64,000 nt of DNA from Stereocaulon alpinum. Its lineage: Eukaryota; Ascomycota; Lecanoromycetes; Lecanorales; Stereocaulaceae. Positions 11,178-24,612 of this stretch are shown here, piece after piece; within the stretch, counting starts at the first letter, position 1, and each line of letters starts with the position of its first letter. Position numbers and translations under genes: made by a program. Location of the stretch: assembly GCA_018257865.1 (NCBI GenBank), contig JAEUBA010000111.1:19907-83906 (forward strand). The letters run 5' to 3'. Below the pieces are notes generated by a model. The model did no database searches and was not told where the DNA came from. It was given only the letters and a program-made list of their open reading frames with translations.

Positions 11178-12203
11178 ACACGAGGCTGAGACTCTTGCGG
11201 CCTTTGCCATTATAGTCGGTGGAACATTTAGCGTTTCTGCATTGTAGCGATCATACTCTCGTCAGCCTAACGGGGATCTATCTATCAAGTCTTCGATTGC
11301 AACATCTCATCATCTCTGTCGTGCAAAACCCTGGAATTCGTAGCCGGTCTGGATTCCTGGCCTACTGTCTCTTCTTGCTGCAAATCAATAAAGGCGTTAG
11401 CCCTGTATTATCCGCTTGAGGAAGGCGTCTTCGACAGGCCGTACATATAGCCTTTCCTGCAGTAACCGTAATACACGACTTAGTAAGAGTATAGTCCTGC
11501 TGCTGCCCAAAGACGTAGTCCTTCTTCGTGCCATTCTAGGCGAGCAATTCCAGTCCTAGTCGTGGACTGCACGAGATGGGGCTGAATACTGCTATCTTGA
11601 AGCGCTTTTCATGACACCAACCTTCATCGCTAATGGATCCATTGTTATCACTTTGACGGTCAACGCCCGCCCAAAATTCTTGGTCAAGGTCGCCAGATGT
11701 GGACCGAGTTTCAAGCGGTACAATGACACAAGCTCACGGAAGACAGGCTGATACCACCAAAATAACATTTTGCCCCCAGAGAGATTGAAAGCCATATGCC
11801 ACTCCGACATAGTAAGTAAAGTAGACAATAGGGCGAGGCTCATTTGCACTCTTTCGCAGGACTGCAGCATCTGCGGTCAGAACTCGGCGAAGTATTTTCG
11901 TCATGCCTGTTGAGGTGCGCCAGAGTCGGTGCAGTACGGTTCAGACTTGCCATTTTCGCTCAATACTTCAAGACTTCATTGCGAGACTGATGATTCAGGG
12001 AAAGATTAGATTCTCCGTTCCAATTTACATTTCCATCTCCAGCATCAATGAGTGACGCAGTATTAGATACGGAGACATCGAACTCATATCAACTTTGAAG
12101 CTAGACCAAAAACCATCGCTGTAATGCCCGTCTCACACGTGGCGCCGAACCAGCGAAGTCACAGCCTGCCGCATACGCCTTGGTCGCAGTAAATCTGCTT
12201 GTC
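11178..12203. other. Intergenic region between a secreted-protein gene and MED15
   Basis: No supported gene. A 92-codon minus-strand frame at 11592-11870 has no recognisable motif. This stretch is the 3' flank of two convergent genes. Confidence 0.4.
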
Positions 12204-15200
12204 TTACTGCCTTCTCCCCTCCTTCTTTTTCCGCTCCTCGAGCTTCTCCGGGGCCCATGCTTTTAGCCACTCATCACTTGGTTCGTTCGGACCACGCCTT
12301 TTCCCTTTACTGGCAGTCGCATCCTGGTCCTCCTCCTTTCCAAAGACATGCTCCCAATCCATGTCCATAAAGTCAGGTATTTCCAAACTTGCCATGTCAC
12401 CTTGCAGAGTTTCATCGAACCAATCGGCCATCACCCAGTCTGCGTCTTCCGTAGTAATAAGATTAATATTGATGTCATCGTTGGCACTGATGTCGCTCTT
12501 GTGTGTACTATCCTTCTCTACAGACCCACTCGAAGGGCTTGTCGGCGGACTCACAGGATTGCGTTGGAACCAGCTTGTGATAATGTCCATGGGGACCTGG
12601 CGATTGAGATCAGCCACCCCACCAAAGACTTCTTTAAACCATTCAGGCTTGATGTGACTGTTAGCCCATGGGTTGGGAGCGACTATTGCAGCCGACCTCA
12701 AAGCGCCTGCGATAGCTGTTTCTTTATCCACCGACTTGGCTTCGGACGCGGGAGTCTTCACATTGGGCGCTGCTTGTGGAGTCTTTAGTAGGTTGGAGGA
12801 TGGGGAAGGTCCGGTCTGCGTAGGAACTCTACTCATAGGGGTTGAAATTTCTTGCTTGATACCCTGCGAAGATGCTGTGGACTTCATTACTGCAGCTTGC
12901 AGTGCAGCAGCATTGTCACCCTTACCTTCTTGCGCTATTGCAGGTTTGGACCTCCCATTTTCGTCAAGGTTCAAGGCTATTCGTAGGCTCTCAATGGCAT
13001 ATGCAGCGGCGTCAAGTGGATCTTTTATCGCATATGTAGGATCGTGAGCTTCCAAAGTATGCTTGTCCAGATCCTCTTTGGTAGCAAAGCCCACTGCAAA
13101 ACTCTCGCAATCTGATATAGGACACTTGATCACGGCTGTTGCTGCTGCTGGGGTACGCTGCGCTTCGGGAGATTCGGTCTTCGTGAGCGGCGAGGGCTTG
13201 GTAGCTGGGAGGGTTTGTGTCTCGGCGGGAGTCGTTGCTGGACTGGCAGCATTGCCCTTTCTCTTCTTAGCAATTGGCAGAACCAATTTGTCTGAAGTCA
13301 ATTCGTTCTTGGGACCATAAAAGTGAGGAACGCCCTGCGGAGACTGTGAACCGAATGGAAAGGGCACATGTGATGTTGTTGGAGCAGCGGGTGGTCGATT
13401 GCTGTTGTTAGCATGGCTTTTCTGTACCGTCGCCGCTCTTTGTACTTTCAAAGCTTCTTGCTGTTGTTGAAGGTTGGCAGCATTTAGTTGCTGAGGTTTA
13501 TTGTTCTGTGCCGGGGGTATGCCACCCGCGTAATTCTTCATCATGACTTGGAAGTATTCGTGCAATCGAGCTTCACTCTGCTCCAACTCGGTTAAAGACA
13601 TTGTAAAGTTATCAACGGGCACGGTAAAGTTCGAGTCTCGAACCTGTTGTGTAAGGACCAGATGTATGTGGAGTAGCTCTTTGGTGCGATTCTCGTCTCT
13701 AGAGCGAATAAGAAACAGAGGAAGGGACTGGTCGAGTCGCTGAACCATTCCCCCCATTTTGGTCCTAAGTCTATCAATCATTTGTTTCCTAGTGTTCGGG
13801 CTCATTGGGACTTCAGGCCGTCGAGGCGATGTTTGAGCGACTTCGCTCTTCAATTGGTCTAAGCGGTTAGTGGGCCGCCCGCCTTGGTTAGAGCTATTCA
13901 CACCCATTGGCCCCTGAAATTGTTGACCATTGGCCTGCATAGCTCTGGCAAGTTGAGCAGCTTGTAGACGCTGCATTACTTGAGCTTTTTGCTCGTGTGG
14001 TAAAGATGCGAACTGCTCCTGCGTAATTTGAGGCATACCATTGACCATGGAAGGTGGCTGCTGGCTAACCTTAGTAGTAGGGAGGCAGTCTTGTTGCTGG
14101 TTAAGCTTAGGATCAGGCACTTCAATAACATCGTCGTTGATACGTTTCAAGCTCTTCTGATTAGATTTCGAGATACCAGGCTGGACAGCTGCCCATGCCG
14201 CTGGAGCTGGCTTAGGGTGCTGTACATTCTGCCTTGCCTGTTGTTGTGGCGGCACTCGTGCTTGGCCGACCGTTGATGGTTGTGCTTGACCTCGTTGTAC
14301 CTGTCCTACTTGGCCTGGCTGATTTGGTGGCGTTGCGTTATGGTTCTGATGAGCTTCCGCATTTTGTGCGCGCTGGAGGTTGCTATGATGCAGCTGTTGC
14401 TGTCCATGGTGCGCCATAGCCTGCTGAAACTGGGGATTGTTCATCATCTGTTTCCTTCGCCGATCCACTAAAAACCCCCGGAGCTGCTCATCCGAACATC
14501 CTTTCATTTGCGGTGGGAGAGTTGCCCTTGCGGCTTGAATCTCTTGCAGTGTGGGTTCTGGTAATGTAGGAAGTCTCAGCGGGTTTGGCGTTGGAGCCGC
14601 AGCGCCTTGTGTTGGCTGGTTGTGTTGTGGTGGCATCATTTGCCCCACAGGAGCCATACCTGTGTTGCCTTGAGGTTGCTGCGGATGATTCCTCCTCTGG
14701 CTGATCGCTTGTTGCTGTCGTATTTGGAAATCTATGCTCTGCAAGCTTATAACTTTCGCTAAACTAGACTGAGGCAATTGCGATTCATTCCGGCGAACGT
14801 GCTCTTTCAATTGACCCCATGTTCTCAGATGATCAGGCAAGTTGCCAAGATTGCTGCTTCTGTTGAGGAGATTTGCAGGGAAATTCACGCTATCCATCTG
14901 GCGCGTTTGAACTTCGTTCAACTGGATTGCTGCCAGCTTTGCTTGTGCAGGACGACTGGCATGAGTCGGCATCTGCTGCTGGGTTCCCTGGGGCTGCATA
15001 TTGACTGGAGCCATTTGATTTACCGGCATTTGAGGGGCATTGAGGTTCGCATTAGAGACGTTACTTTGGCCGGCCTGTGCAGTTCCTGTACCACCTTGTT
15101 GGCCGGAGTTGGCACTCTGAGCATCTACTGTTGCCTTTAAACGCTGTTGTCTCTGGTGCATTGACATTATCCATTGTTTTTGTTTATCCTCGGGCATGCC

Positions 15201-17086
15201 CATCAGCTGCGCTCGAACCTGTTGCGGTAGTTTAGATAAGAACTGATTTTGCGGGGTTGAAGCGGCTTGTGGTCGTTGCGGTCCCGAATTTGCCGGCGCG
15301 TTGGCCGTCACGGCTTGTGGTACACCAGTAGCATTTCGCTGGCTTGTCTTTGGGGTTGACTGGGCAGGCCGTTGAGGCTGATTGTTCTGTACTTGGCCTT
15401 GCGGATCTAGTGGTTTGTTGAGTGTTGGCATGATATGATTCTGTTGGGGGGTCCGCTGTCCACGATTGTTGTTCAGCCCCCCCACCTGACCTTGCAGTTG
15501 CGGAGTCTGTCCTTGTGTACCAGTAAAATGTGCTGTTGGCTGCGGCATTTGCACCTGAGATGGCTGGTGCGGGTTTTGCTGCTGAGTATGTTGGGCATTC
15601 CACAATGGCGGATTCTGAGGTTGGAAGTTGTTGGGTTGCATTGGCCGGTTGGGACTGAATTGAGCTTGGCCTTGTGGGTTAGGCGTTCCACGAACTTGAG
15701 GTGGCACTACCTGAGGATTGCTCATGGGCACGACCATTTGACCAGCCTCTTGGTGCCGGAGAGCGTCTTGCTGCTGTCCTAAGAATTGATCCATATTGCT
15801 GAAGGCAAATGATTGTTCGGACTGTGTAGGCGCTGAAGTGGATGAGGCCTGTTGTCCTTGGGAGCGCATGGAGACCTGAGATGTAGGACGGCCAGGATGG
15901 GTGATTGCTGCAGCACCTGGTGGCGCGAAAAGCTGCCCCCCTTGCTGTCTCCTGGCCCTGTCCTCGGCGAACTTCCTCATCGCTTGACTACGAAGATAAG
16001 CGGCAAATGGATGGACCTTTTGCGCTTGCATGGCCTGTTTCTGATGTGCAGGTAGATTATGTATCTGCCTTTGAATATTGTTTAGGTCCTCCTTAGTCAA
16101 GTTCTGTTGCATCTGCGTTACAAGCATGCTGATCTGTTGGTCCTCTTGCTCAGTGAATTGCGGTTGCCCCCGGTATTGTGGCATTGGTCGGTTCATGGCT
16201 CGTAAAGGTTGCCCATCATGGATCGGCTGCTGCCCATCTACTCCATTCCCCAGATGCATCATCTGTTGATGTTGTGGCGGCTGTTGTTGCATTGCGTTCG
16301 GTATCGGTTGCCCAGGTAGTGGTGGCTGCTGCATCCCGAAGCCTTGCTGCATCTGGCCCTGGGCCATACGGTGGGCCAACATCTGTTGCTGAGTTGGACC
16401 CAGTTGAGCTGGACCCATTTGGCCCATTTGACCCATTTGACCCATCTGACCCATCTGACCCATTTGACCCGTTTGACCCATTTGGCCCATTTGGCCCATT
16501 TGACCCATTTGACTCGTTTGACCCATCTGGCCCATCTTGCCCATCTGAACCCCTGATCGAGTCTGGGTTTGGAGTTGCTGCTGTTGAACATTTGCCTGAT
16601 TCTGGCGAGTCTGATGAATGTCTGATAGTTTTTGTCGTAGTGCTGCTTCGTACGATGCCTGTCGTAGTTGTTAATATGGACCAAATTACGATTCGGAGGG
16701 TACTTACCCGGTCTGGAGACCTTTGAAGCTCTCCGAACTCGTATGATGCTGCTACGTTGGCAGCAGTAACGGGGCCCATGTCAGGCTTAACGATGAGCAG
16801 TTGAGTTACCCTTCGAGACTCGATATCAGCATGTACTGCTTTCACATGATACGAGAAAGTACGAGCGCTGAGTCGCCATGAGGACTCACATTTGATGAAT
16901 CAGCCCGATTCGTGCCTGGACTGCAAGTGTGGCCTGCCATCCTGATGGAACCTGCTGATTTTGTAGAAATTTGTAGATATGGGGCCGGATGTCTGTGGAT
17001 GCACCACCGTTTCTCTGCATACCACCTAGTGGCGGATTCCCCTGAGGCCGCGGGGCTGACAAGTTTTGAAAATTTCCTGGATTCAT
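12204..17086 (-). CDS. MED15: Mediator complex subunit 15 (KIX domain, Gln-rich)
   Basis: Three exons, 17086-16890, 16810-16708 and 16658-12204, give 1,584 aa; introns are 79 and 49 nt. The N-terminus (about residues 25-100) is the KIX fold: YKFLQNQQVPSGWQATLAV, RIGLIHQM, LIVKPDMGP, then ASYE. The second join yields DRASYEAALRQKLSDIHQ, a natural helix. Then come an (MGQ)n tract, long Gln/Pro-rich regions, a conserved internal helix (QVRAQLMGMPEDKQKQWI), and near the C-terminus a C2H2-like pattern (CPISDCE through KHTLEAH) and an acidic segment DADWVMADWFDETLQGDM. Med15 is a tail subunit of Mediator that binds activators through its KIX domain in the nucleus. It is divergent from the LMBR1-family gene. 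The absence of further introns in the 4.4-kb exon is assumed from the open frame. Confidence 0.88.
16417..16548. repeat. 9-bp minisatellite inside MED15
   Basis: About 14 units of a 9-bp repeat (TTGACCCAT/TTGGCCCAT/CTGACCCAT variants on the plus strand) encode the Met-Gly-Gln tract near residue 140 of Med15. The period is a multiple of three and no unit creates a stop, so several frames are open on both strands here; these are shadows. Confidence 0.85.
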
Positions 17087-18220
17087 GGTGAAGAGTTCAG
17101 GAACTGGTATCGCTAGCGGGCAGGGTCTTGACTAGGGGCAGAATGTGAAATGACCCTGGATCTGAACTCATGGGCCGCACAATAGTTCCAAGTCAGCCCA
17201 CATTCACTAATGCTTGAGGGTAGCAGGTCCCGACTCTATGTTCTCTAAACCTTTCCTGTAGGTATTCGTCCACGATCTATGGCAAGTATCTGATATCTTG
17301 ACAGCCTGCACTGCAATATGTTATGGGTTTATATTTTGCACGTTGTCCGACATTGCAGGAGCTGACTGGTAGTTGGTAACGACCAAAAGGATATGGAGAT
17401 ATTAGGAGGCAACCAGAAGCCTTGTCGGTCCAGTGAGACAGAGAAGCAAGCGCAGCAGCCTCACTGTGGAGGATAAGGAACCCAGGTCCTCCTCGTTAAC
17501 TAGTCGAGCAAGAAGATCTGCAAGAATCTTGTGAAGATGGCAATGACAGGTCTAGATATTGACGCGAAGGTAGATAAGGAAGGACGAAGTGTGAATGAAC
17601 GTGATGGAGCTAGAGTTCGGGAGATGTCAGCTGGGGACAACGTGAGAGGACTAGTAGGTAGGCTTAGACATTCTGCCGGGTAGAGGCGTGACCTACCCGA
17701 ATTCAGCCTGTTCTGGAATCGCCTAAGTCCATATTGACTGAAAGATACTGAATGTGAGTACTAGTATGATGTGTATTAACGGAAAGATGGTAGGAAGGAG
17801 GAATGCTGGATAGCTTTGGTAGCCAGAATAGAGCGGAGTGGAGTAGAGTGGTTTTAGCATGTGTGTACCTCGATGAGGCGCTTCGGGCGATCAATCCCGC
17901 TTATTTGCTCCCCACTTGCAAGCCTAGGCGCCCGTACGCCCTAAAGTTCTTAATTCACCGCTATTCCTCCGCTGTTCTACGCTAGCTGCAAATCATCATG
18001 GACCCTAAGGTAATAATACCGACTCACCGAGTCTAAAGGAATCAAAGCCCCAGGGGCGAGAGACTGGAATCACTCCGGGCGCCGGGCGCTAATAGTCACC
18101 TCACCTACCTTATTGGGTGCCAAACGCTTGATACTGTAGCAATAAGACTTCGATGCGCAGGCATCGGATCCAGTCAAGCACAGCTATTATCATTCCTCAT
18201 CACGAAAACCCCTTGTACGA
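17087..18220. other. Bidirectional intergenic region between MED15 and the LMBR1-family gene
   Basis: No gene supported. It is the shared upstream region of two divergent genes. Frames up to 63 codons are present but have no motif. Confidence 0.45.
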
Positions 18221-20411
18221 ATGACGATGAAGTCCTCAATAGGATCCGATGCCTTCACTTTACTAGCGCTAGCATTCATATCTATCTTCGTCCTCCTTCT
18301 CCTCCGCCACTTCCTGCCACTTCGAACCACACCCGCCTACCTCATCATACCTATCTTCCTCGCCCTTGCCCTTCCCATCAGCATCATCCTTCTTGTTCCA
18401 ATAGACCTTGCATCGAGTTCGAGGATTGAAGATGAGGCTCTACGTGGGATCTGGCTCCCTGAAGCGGTTCTGCTGGTTGCATGGCGACTGACATATTGGC
18501 TTACCTTTGCACTTACCTGGTGGGCGGTCATAGGATGAAAAACGTCGATCTGCTCCTTACTAACGAAGCCTTCTCCTAGGTTTATCCTCCCTCTCCTCGG
18601 AGAATATATGGATTCTGGATATCGGACGCCGAAAGACCGCATTCTATACTCTCTGAGGTCAAATGGGCGCTATCAACTCATCATGATCGTATGTGCGGGG
18701 GCTGGGGCTATCTACATCTTCTTACAGAATGGATTCGAGGGGGGCTCGGTTAAGTCCTTGGTTATGGCGTACCATCAATGTTTCCATTGTCCGACACCAA
18801 AGCTAATCAGTACGTAGGTTGGCGTACTGCTGGGGCTTGGTCATGGCCATATATCTATTGGGCCATGGATTAGTTGCCGTACCTCGAAGGTTATTCCGGA
18901 ACGCCGACAATAGCGGAAGGTTACGAAGAATACAGAGCAAAGCGCCAAGGGTCAATGACAGACTGACTGACGCAAATATCGAACTCGAAGAATTGGAGGC
19001 ACAGCTCACACAACTTAGAAAAAGGAAGAATGCTGTCTCACGTGATCATGAAGAATGGATTGAGGATATATCAGATGCTTCGAACCTACCAGACTCTCGT
19101 CTGTCATCCGCCGCTGGCCGTGAATCAAGCGCCCTGCTACCGGCTGTCATCACCGATCGCTACCTCGCTGAGCTTACACGGAAGCTGATGCGAGCTCGTC
19201 ATAAGCGCGTCCGCTTTATCGACGCCTGGGACCGTTTGATCCTTGAGGCGGTCGACGTACAAGCTATAGTCGATGCTAGCGCGTCGAAACGGCTGGACTT
19301 TGGGAAGCCTTCACCACATTCGTCATGGTTTGCTCGCCTGAACATCCTCACGCCACATACTCGCTACCTTCTTCATTCGAAGGCAGTTCCTGCTATCAGG
19401 ATGCTTCACGCAGCCGTGTTTGCATTGGCTTCAATCTGTATTGTCTGGTCTGAGCTTGTGAAATACATCGCACCGAAGCTTTCCGTTATCAGCCTAACAA
19501 TACTGTCCCACAACAATGCAGAAAAGGCGCAGATAGGTTTTGGCGGCCAGCTCATTGCCTCTTTGTGGCTTTTCTACATGTCTATGGCAGCACTTGCCAG
19601 TTTCGATGATGTCAAAATCTGGGGGAACCGCGCCCTCGTACGAAGGAATACTTACGGAGAAAGTGCAACTTGGTACTCGGGGCAGATCGCCAAGCTTACC
19701 GTACCCTTGGCCTATAATTTTTTGACGTTTTTCCCACCTGAGGTGCATAAGCAGACTACCTTCTACCATTTTCTCGGCCGGCTCATCAATCTTACGCCTC
19801 TAGGTGCAGGCTTTGACTATTTTTTCCCAATCTTTATCCTTGTCCCTGTATCCGCGACCCTTTTCAATCTTTACGGACGTGCCAGGAACATCTTCGGGTT
19901 TGGCCTGCTGGGAGATGATGAAGAGGGCAATTCCACAGGTTTTGGCACTGGGGGATGGCGAGAAGGTCGCGACCTTATCGAGCGCGAATTACGAGGTTCG
20001 TCGCGTCTAGGACTCTCCAACCAAGAGAATGGAACGTCGTCTCCATTGCGATCTGGCACACAGAGCCCGGTCATACGCGCACCCCAACAAAGCAATGCGT
20101 CCAGCGGGCCAAGCTCGCGGCCCAACGTCCCGAGACAGTCGACCTTCCAACAACGACAAGCTCAAAGATTAGCGGACGCCACGGCGGCCGCCGAGGAAGA
20201 AGATGAAAGCTTCTTCCAAGGCTTCGCTCACAGAGTAAAAAACACAGTTGACAGCGTGGAGAGGCCGGAATGGCTGAATGAGCTAGGCAAACGGCCAAAA
20301 TGGATGGGCGGTGCGGACGGAAATATGGAAGGTAGTGGACGAGCTGAGTCGGGCAGGGGCATGGGAAGGTGGTTTGGAGGGAGACCTGCCGATGGGCGAG
20401 TACGACTATAA
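18221..20411 (+). CDS. LMBR1-family multi-pass membrane protein (LMBRD2-like)
   Basis: Exons 18221-18519, 18580-18768 and 18818-20411 give 693 aa. Intron 1 has a CTAAC branch site and intron 2 an AGCTAATCAG-type branch; both junctions are phase 2 and restore TW-FILPLLGEYMDSGY and VMA-LAYCWGLVMA. The family pattern is clear: N-terminal membrane helices, WLPEAVLLVAWRLTYWLTF, a cytosolic coiled coil (ELEELEAQLTQLRKRKNAV), then helices with FLTFFPPEVHKQTTFYHFLG and LTPLGAGFDYFFPIFILVPV, and a disordered C-terminus ending FGGRPADGRVRL. LMBRD2-type proteins sit in the plasma or endosomal membrane; animal members are linked to GPCR signalling. The fungal role is not settled. It is divergent from MED15 and lies just upstream of SLS1. 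Confidence 0.88.
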
Positions 20412-20560
20412 ATGATTCATGACTTGTTGCATAGCGATGGAGCTGGCTAGGGTCATGCACGAACAGTTCATTATACTAGAAGACATACATTGACACTAAA
20501 GGCTTTAGACTTGGTGGTCGTTGATGAGCGTATATCGTGGGCCGTATGGTCTAAGAAGAA

Positions 20561-20573
20561 GCCCTAACCCTAA
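20561..20573 (-). promoter_or_regulatory. Telobox-like motif upstream of SLS1
   Basis: GCCCTAACCCTAA (TTAGGGTTAGGGC on the other strand) lies about 100 bp upstream of the SLS1 start. A double telobox at this distance is a plausible binding site for a TTAGGG-binding Myb factor. No functional proof can be drawn from sequence. Confidence 0.4.
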
Positions 20574-20671
20574 TATATGTATCCTGGACACCAGAGCCGA
20601 GGATTTTCTAGATCCTGTTAAAACCGACGAGGGTCGCAGCAAGCACAGCCACAACACATACTCGGAATTCA

Positions 20672-23500
20672 ATGTTCAAGTTTGCGCCTTTTGCGCAAGA
20701 AGTTTCAACATGTCTGCGCTGCCAGTACCGCTTGGGTATTCGAAGCGCCACACGTCGAGCTCCTCAATACCCTACAGTAACGCCCCAGCAGCTCCGACAC
20801 TTCGCCCCAAGCCACAGTCTCGACCAAGAGCAATCACTGCTTAGCGATGACCCTATCATCGGCGAAGGCCTCGTCATTCCTACCAGGAAGCTCGATTCAG
20901 CCGCTGGGTCTTGTTGGGAAGAGCCACACATAAAGACAACCCTGCCGGGAAGGAATAGGAAACAGCTATACTATAGATGGAAGGATAGTCTCGGTTTAAA
21001 CGCCCTAGGAGAACCTGCAGAGGTCTTACTCCTCAAGGATAGAGGAGATTCGAAACAAGATTATCATGATCTTTTACATATTCGCTCAAAAGGCCCAGAC
21101 AAGAACCCGGCCTTTGAAGCATTGAGCTCATCTGACATGTTGAAGGAGATTGATGGAGAGCGAGGCTTAGTCGATGTGGAGCAAGCGTGCCAAAGCCTCG
21201 AGAACATCAAGACAGCATGGATGGCACGATCACGATCTGCCTCGAATATAGTATCGATTACCGAATACAAGGAGCTCTCGTCACAGCTTCTGGCTGGATT
21301 CAGCGTGAGGCAGCTTACTGCGTACCTGAAGAAGGCGGGTACCAGCAGGCCCAGGGATCCACTCGATTTGCGAAACGAATTTGCCAGTGCCCTGTACACC
21401 CGCTCCGTATGGGTTCCTGTACCCTCGTTTCAGCAGCCAAGAGCACCAAAATTGGTTGACCCCGTCAAGGACAAAGATTTGGGAGAGGATTTCGTATACG
21501 AGAGGCCAGATAAGAACCTCTCCCACAAGCCAAATTTGGTAGAGAGGATACTAAGACAATGCTGGCAACTTAAAGTCGAAAAGGACGACGCATCGGAAGG
21601 AGAGTTGCACATACGACTACGCTCGACACATTTAAGCCTGATTACCAACCACAGTGAGACCACAGAGCCTTTGGGTGCAAGGCTTTTGACTGATCGCATG
21701 CACAGAACGAGGGATCCTCAAGCAGATATCTGAGAGCTATGGCGCGAAGATCGAAGCATCAGGGAGAAGTCAACTAATGCGCATCACTTCCGATTATGAT
21801 ACTTGCCTTGATATAGTAAAAGTCATTGCTTTTACACTTGGGAGTATCCAGACTTCTGAGATCGAATTGCCTGCGCATCTCAAAAGCCATCTAAAATCAC
21901 CTTCATTCGAAGAGCCAGAAGCCTCTGTGCTTCGGCAGGTCGAGAAGTTGACAAACACGGTCATTAAGAGCAGATCAAGTAGCTCCTGGCTTCGAGAAGT
22001 ACATAATGCGAACATATACTCCATCTACTGCTAACAATGAGGCAGTTACACGTCTGTTACATGGGTCCCGACGATGCTGACTTCCAAGATGCAAGAAGGT
22101 TGATCAACCAGATCGTTAGACCTAACTCCACAGACAAAGGCTCGCTCATTTGGTGTGGCGTTCTCAATCCCTCGCAAACGATACCAGCCCCAGTCGACGT
22201 AGGCAACGGTTTGCAATTAATGTCTAGAAACCAGCAATGGTCCCGATGGTGCAGTCCTGACATAAGGCAAAATGAATTCAAATATCGGAAACCGAGTAGT
22301 ATTGCGGCTCTCAACACCTCAGCAAGTCTGCTCAGCTGTGACCGGGTAGCAGCAGACTCTCTGAATGAATTCTTCGCTCCACCAGAAGAGGAACATGAGG
22401 CTGAACTCAAGAGTGGTCCTTGTTGGCAGTCAAGAGTATCTTATCTAGACTCGGCTGTCCTTGGTCAAGTATTATTTCCGACAGCCGCAGCCGAGCAGAA
22501 GGCGGCCTCGATCCAAGCCAAATCAAAGGGAGTTAAGGACGTAAAAATTCAATACGAATTAGGCCTGTGGCGTCGAGAATTCATGACACAGGTCCCCGGA
22601 ATGTTACAAATGTTCGAGGCCTTCGGTGCAGTCGCTTCTGGGCCCGACCCGGGCAGTGAGGAGTTCTTAAATATCCGCCTAACACCGTCATTCAAGAATA
22701 CGTCCTTGCCTATCCCCATCGAAGTGTTGCCAGATCTAGAAATTCGAATCTGGTTGGACAACGGTTCGAGAACGGCCACCGTCAGACACGCTCGGTTGGT
22801 CCACAGCAAGACACTTGATCTGCTACTGCCACAGAAGATAGTAGACCTACGCTTTTTCCGGCAGACATGTGTTTACTGGCGATGTGGACGCCTCGATCCC
22901 CAGATTCAGCAGTTTGTGCAAGATAGCAATTTAGATGTATGGGGGACGGAGCGTCTAAGGACGCCCACAGAGCTTACACTAGAGATACCTTTAAATGCCA
23001 TAAAGACCCACACATTTCCCGCTATGGACCAGCCAGCTACAATCCTCGCCGAATACACATTCACCAGTCTCGAACATCACAGTGAGCTTCGCATACCCTT
23101 CCGCGAACAAGACTCTCGAACCGACCTCACATACACGAGCATTGAAGGCGGCAAAATCGGCGGTAGGAGGGATGAGCTCGCCCTTCGACACGGCGGGGAT
23201 CCTGTCCAAAATACTGCGGACTTCGACGAAGAAAGTGATGAAGATAGTGTAGCACAAAGTGCAGTCTTGGACAGAGCCAACTCGGTCTCCCTCCTCAGCA
23301 AAGCGAACGCCCTGATCAACACGATCGAAAGTCGACCCGACTACAACAACACAGACTATGTTTCCGCAGCCTTCACATCTGGAGTAATGAACGAACAGCG
23401 ATTAGAGGGAAGAGGTGAGCGGAGGAAGCTTGGACGAGTCAGAAAGCGGGAGAAGGAATACTTGCCGAGGAAAGTAACAAGTATGAATCGAGATGTGTGA
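20672..23500 (+). CDS. SLS1: Sls1-like mitochondrial inner-membrane-bound regulator
   Basis: Exons 20672-21653, 21706-21998 and 22046-23500 give 909 aa. The 52-nt intron (donor GTGAGA, TGACTGAT branch, CAG) and the 47-nt intron (donor GTACAT, TGCTAAC branch, CAG) exactly explain two apparent frameshifts and yield SLITNHKRGILKQISESYG and SSSSWLRELHVCYMG. The N-terminus is basic, with Arg-rich mitochondrial-targeting character. The block TEYKELSSQLLAGFSVRQLTAYLKKAG and the following KH-like segments match the Sls1 family (Pfam SLS). In yeast Sls1 sits in the mitochondrial inner membrane and couples mitochondrial transcription, via the RNA polymerase region, to translation. The C-terminus ends in a basic stretch (ERRKLGRVRKREKEYLPRK). 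A telobox precedes the gene. Confidence 0.88.
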
Positions 23501-24612
23501 TACGTACTCAGATGCCGAGACAATGGCTATCTGTGGACAAACAATATCGACCGACTATCAGCAAGGACGAAGCTGAGCTAATGAATCGCTAAGATGCGAG
23601 CAATATTGAATGTAAGGCGCGGTCCCAATACAGGAGCCCGCAGAAGCACCACCGATCTCGAGGTGATTGGGCAGCTGCATATTGGTGCTCTATAACTCAG
23701 CCGTATTTATGCGGCATGTACAACAACCCGTGATACCCTGTATATCTGCAACAGCTCCATATTTCGCACTGTACTACATACATTGATTGATCATGACTGC
23801 ATATATACTAGATGTCTCCGTCTCCCAAACAGCTCATTCCAGGTTTCAATCGCTCAAAGGTGAACAGTCTCTCGAGAAGGAAAGATTACCCAAGGCCTTC
23901 TTTTCATGAGGAACGGGATCGCGGCCTATTGTCGTCAGTGCTTAGGCCCAGCACCTTATCTGTTGTCTACCTAAAGCGAGCTGAAAGTCGTCAATTTCTA
24001 CCCTCCTACGATGCCAGCGATGTACTTCCGCTGCTGAATAGGAGCAGGAATCAAGATCTTCCGTCCATCTTCACAGAAGCCAGAAGATCAATGGCAGGAG
24101 GCGGTATAGGCAAAAGTGCTAAGCCAAGAAGGAACTTCTACAGCATCGATATGCCCGACCTTCAAATCTGGTTGAAGAAGGCACTTGCATCGAAACAACT
24201 TCTTTACAACCACAGCGTCGTGCTCACACAGTAATTAAGTCGGAAATATGGGCCGGAAATCCCACTTTTCCCTATGTTGCACATCCAGAGAAACCTGTCC
24301 CACTGGTTTCAATGTCAGACCTATCGCTGCTTAGGAGCCTTCAAGCTGCGTTTGAGGGCATAAAGCTTACCGAAATGTCTTCCCCCTCTGTTACGTACTC
24401 AGTTCTCGAACATGGCGCATGCGAACCAAGACATCGAGCCATTTCATGCCTATGTCTCACAGACGCGGAAGCGCATGGGTCGCAAGATTTTATGCACACA
24501 GCCGCTTGACCAGAAGCAAGTGCATCTCAAGCATATGTACTTTTCCGTGATCGTCAAGCCCCACAAGAGGTGAACATCGAGCAAGACTATCCACTTGCAG
24601 GCAAAAGTGACC
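23501..24612. other. Intergenic region with one unassigned frame
   Basis: A plus-strand frame at 23812-24234 (140 codons from ATG) ends IDMPDLQIWLKKALASKQLL and has coding-like composition, but shows no known domain and no clear splice partner. It may be a small species-specific gene or a relic. The rest is 3' flank of SLS1 and the promoter of the secreted-protein gene. Confidence 0.35.

Noticed and set aside
12199..16726. Many plus- and minus-strand frames of 60-180 codons overlapping MED15
   Set aside because: They are antisense or out-of-frame shadows of the long Gln-rich MED15 exon and its 9-bp minisatellite, with repetitive composition and no domain.
21640..22050. SLS1 as a frameshifted pseudogene
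   Set aside because: Two consensus introns (52 and 47 nt, with CTGAT/CTAAC branch sites) restore one continuous 909-aa frame, and the total coding length is a multiple of three.
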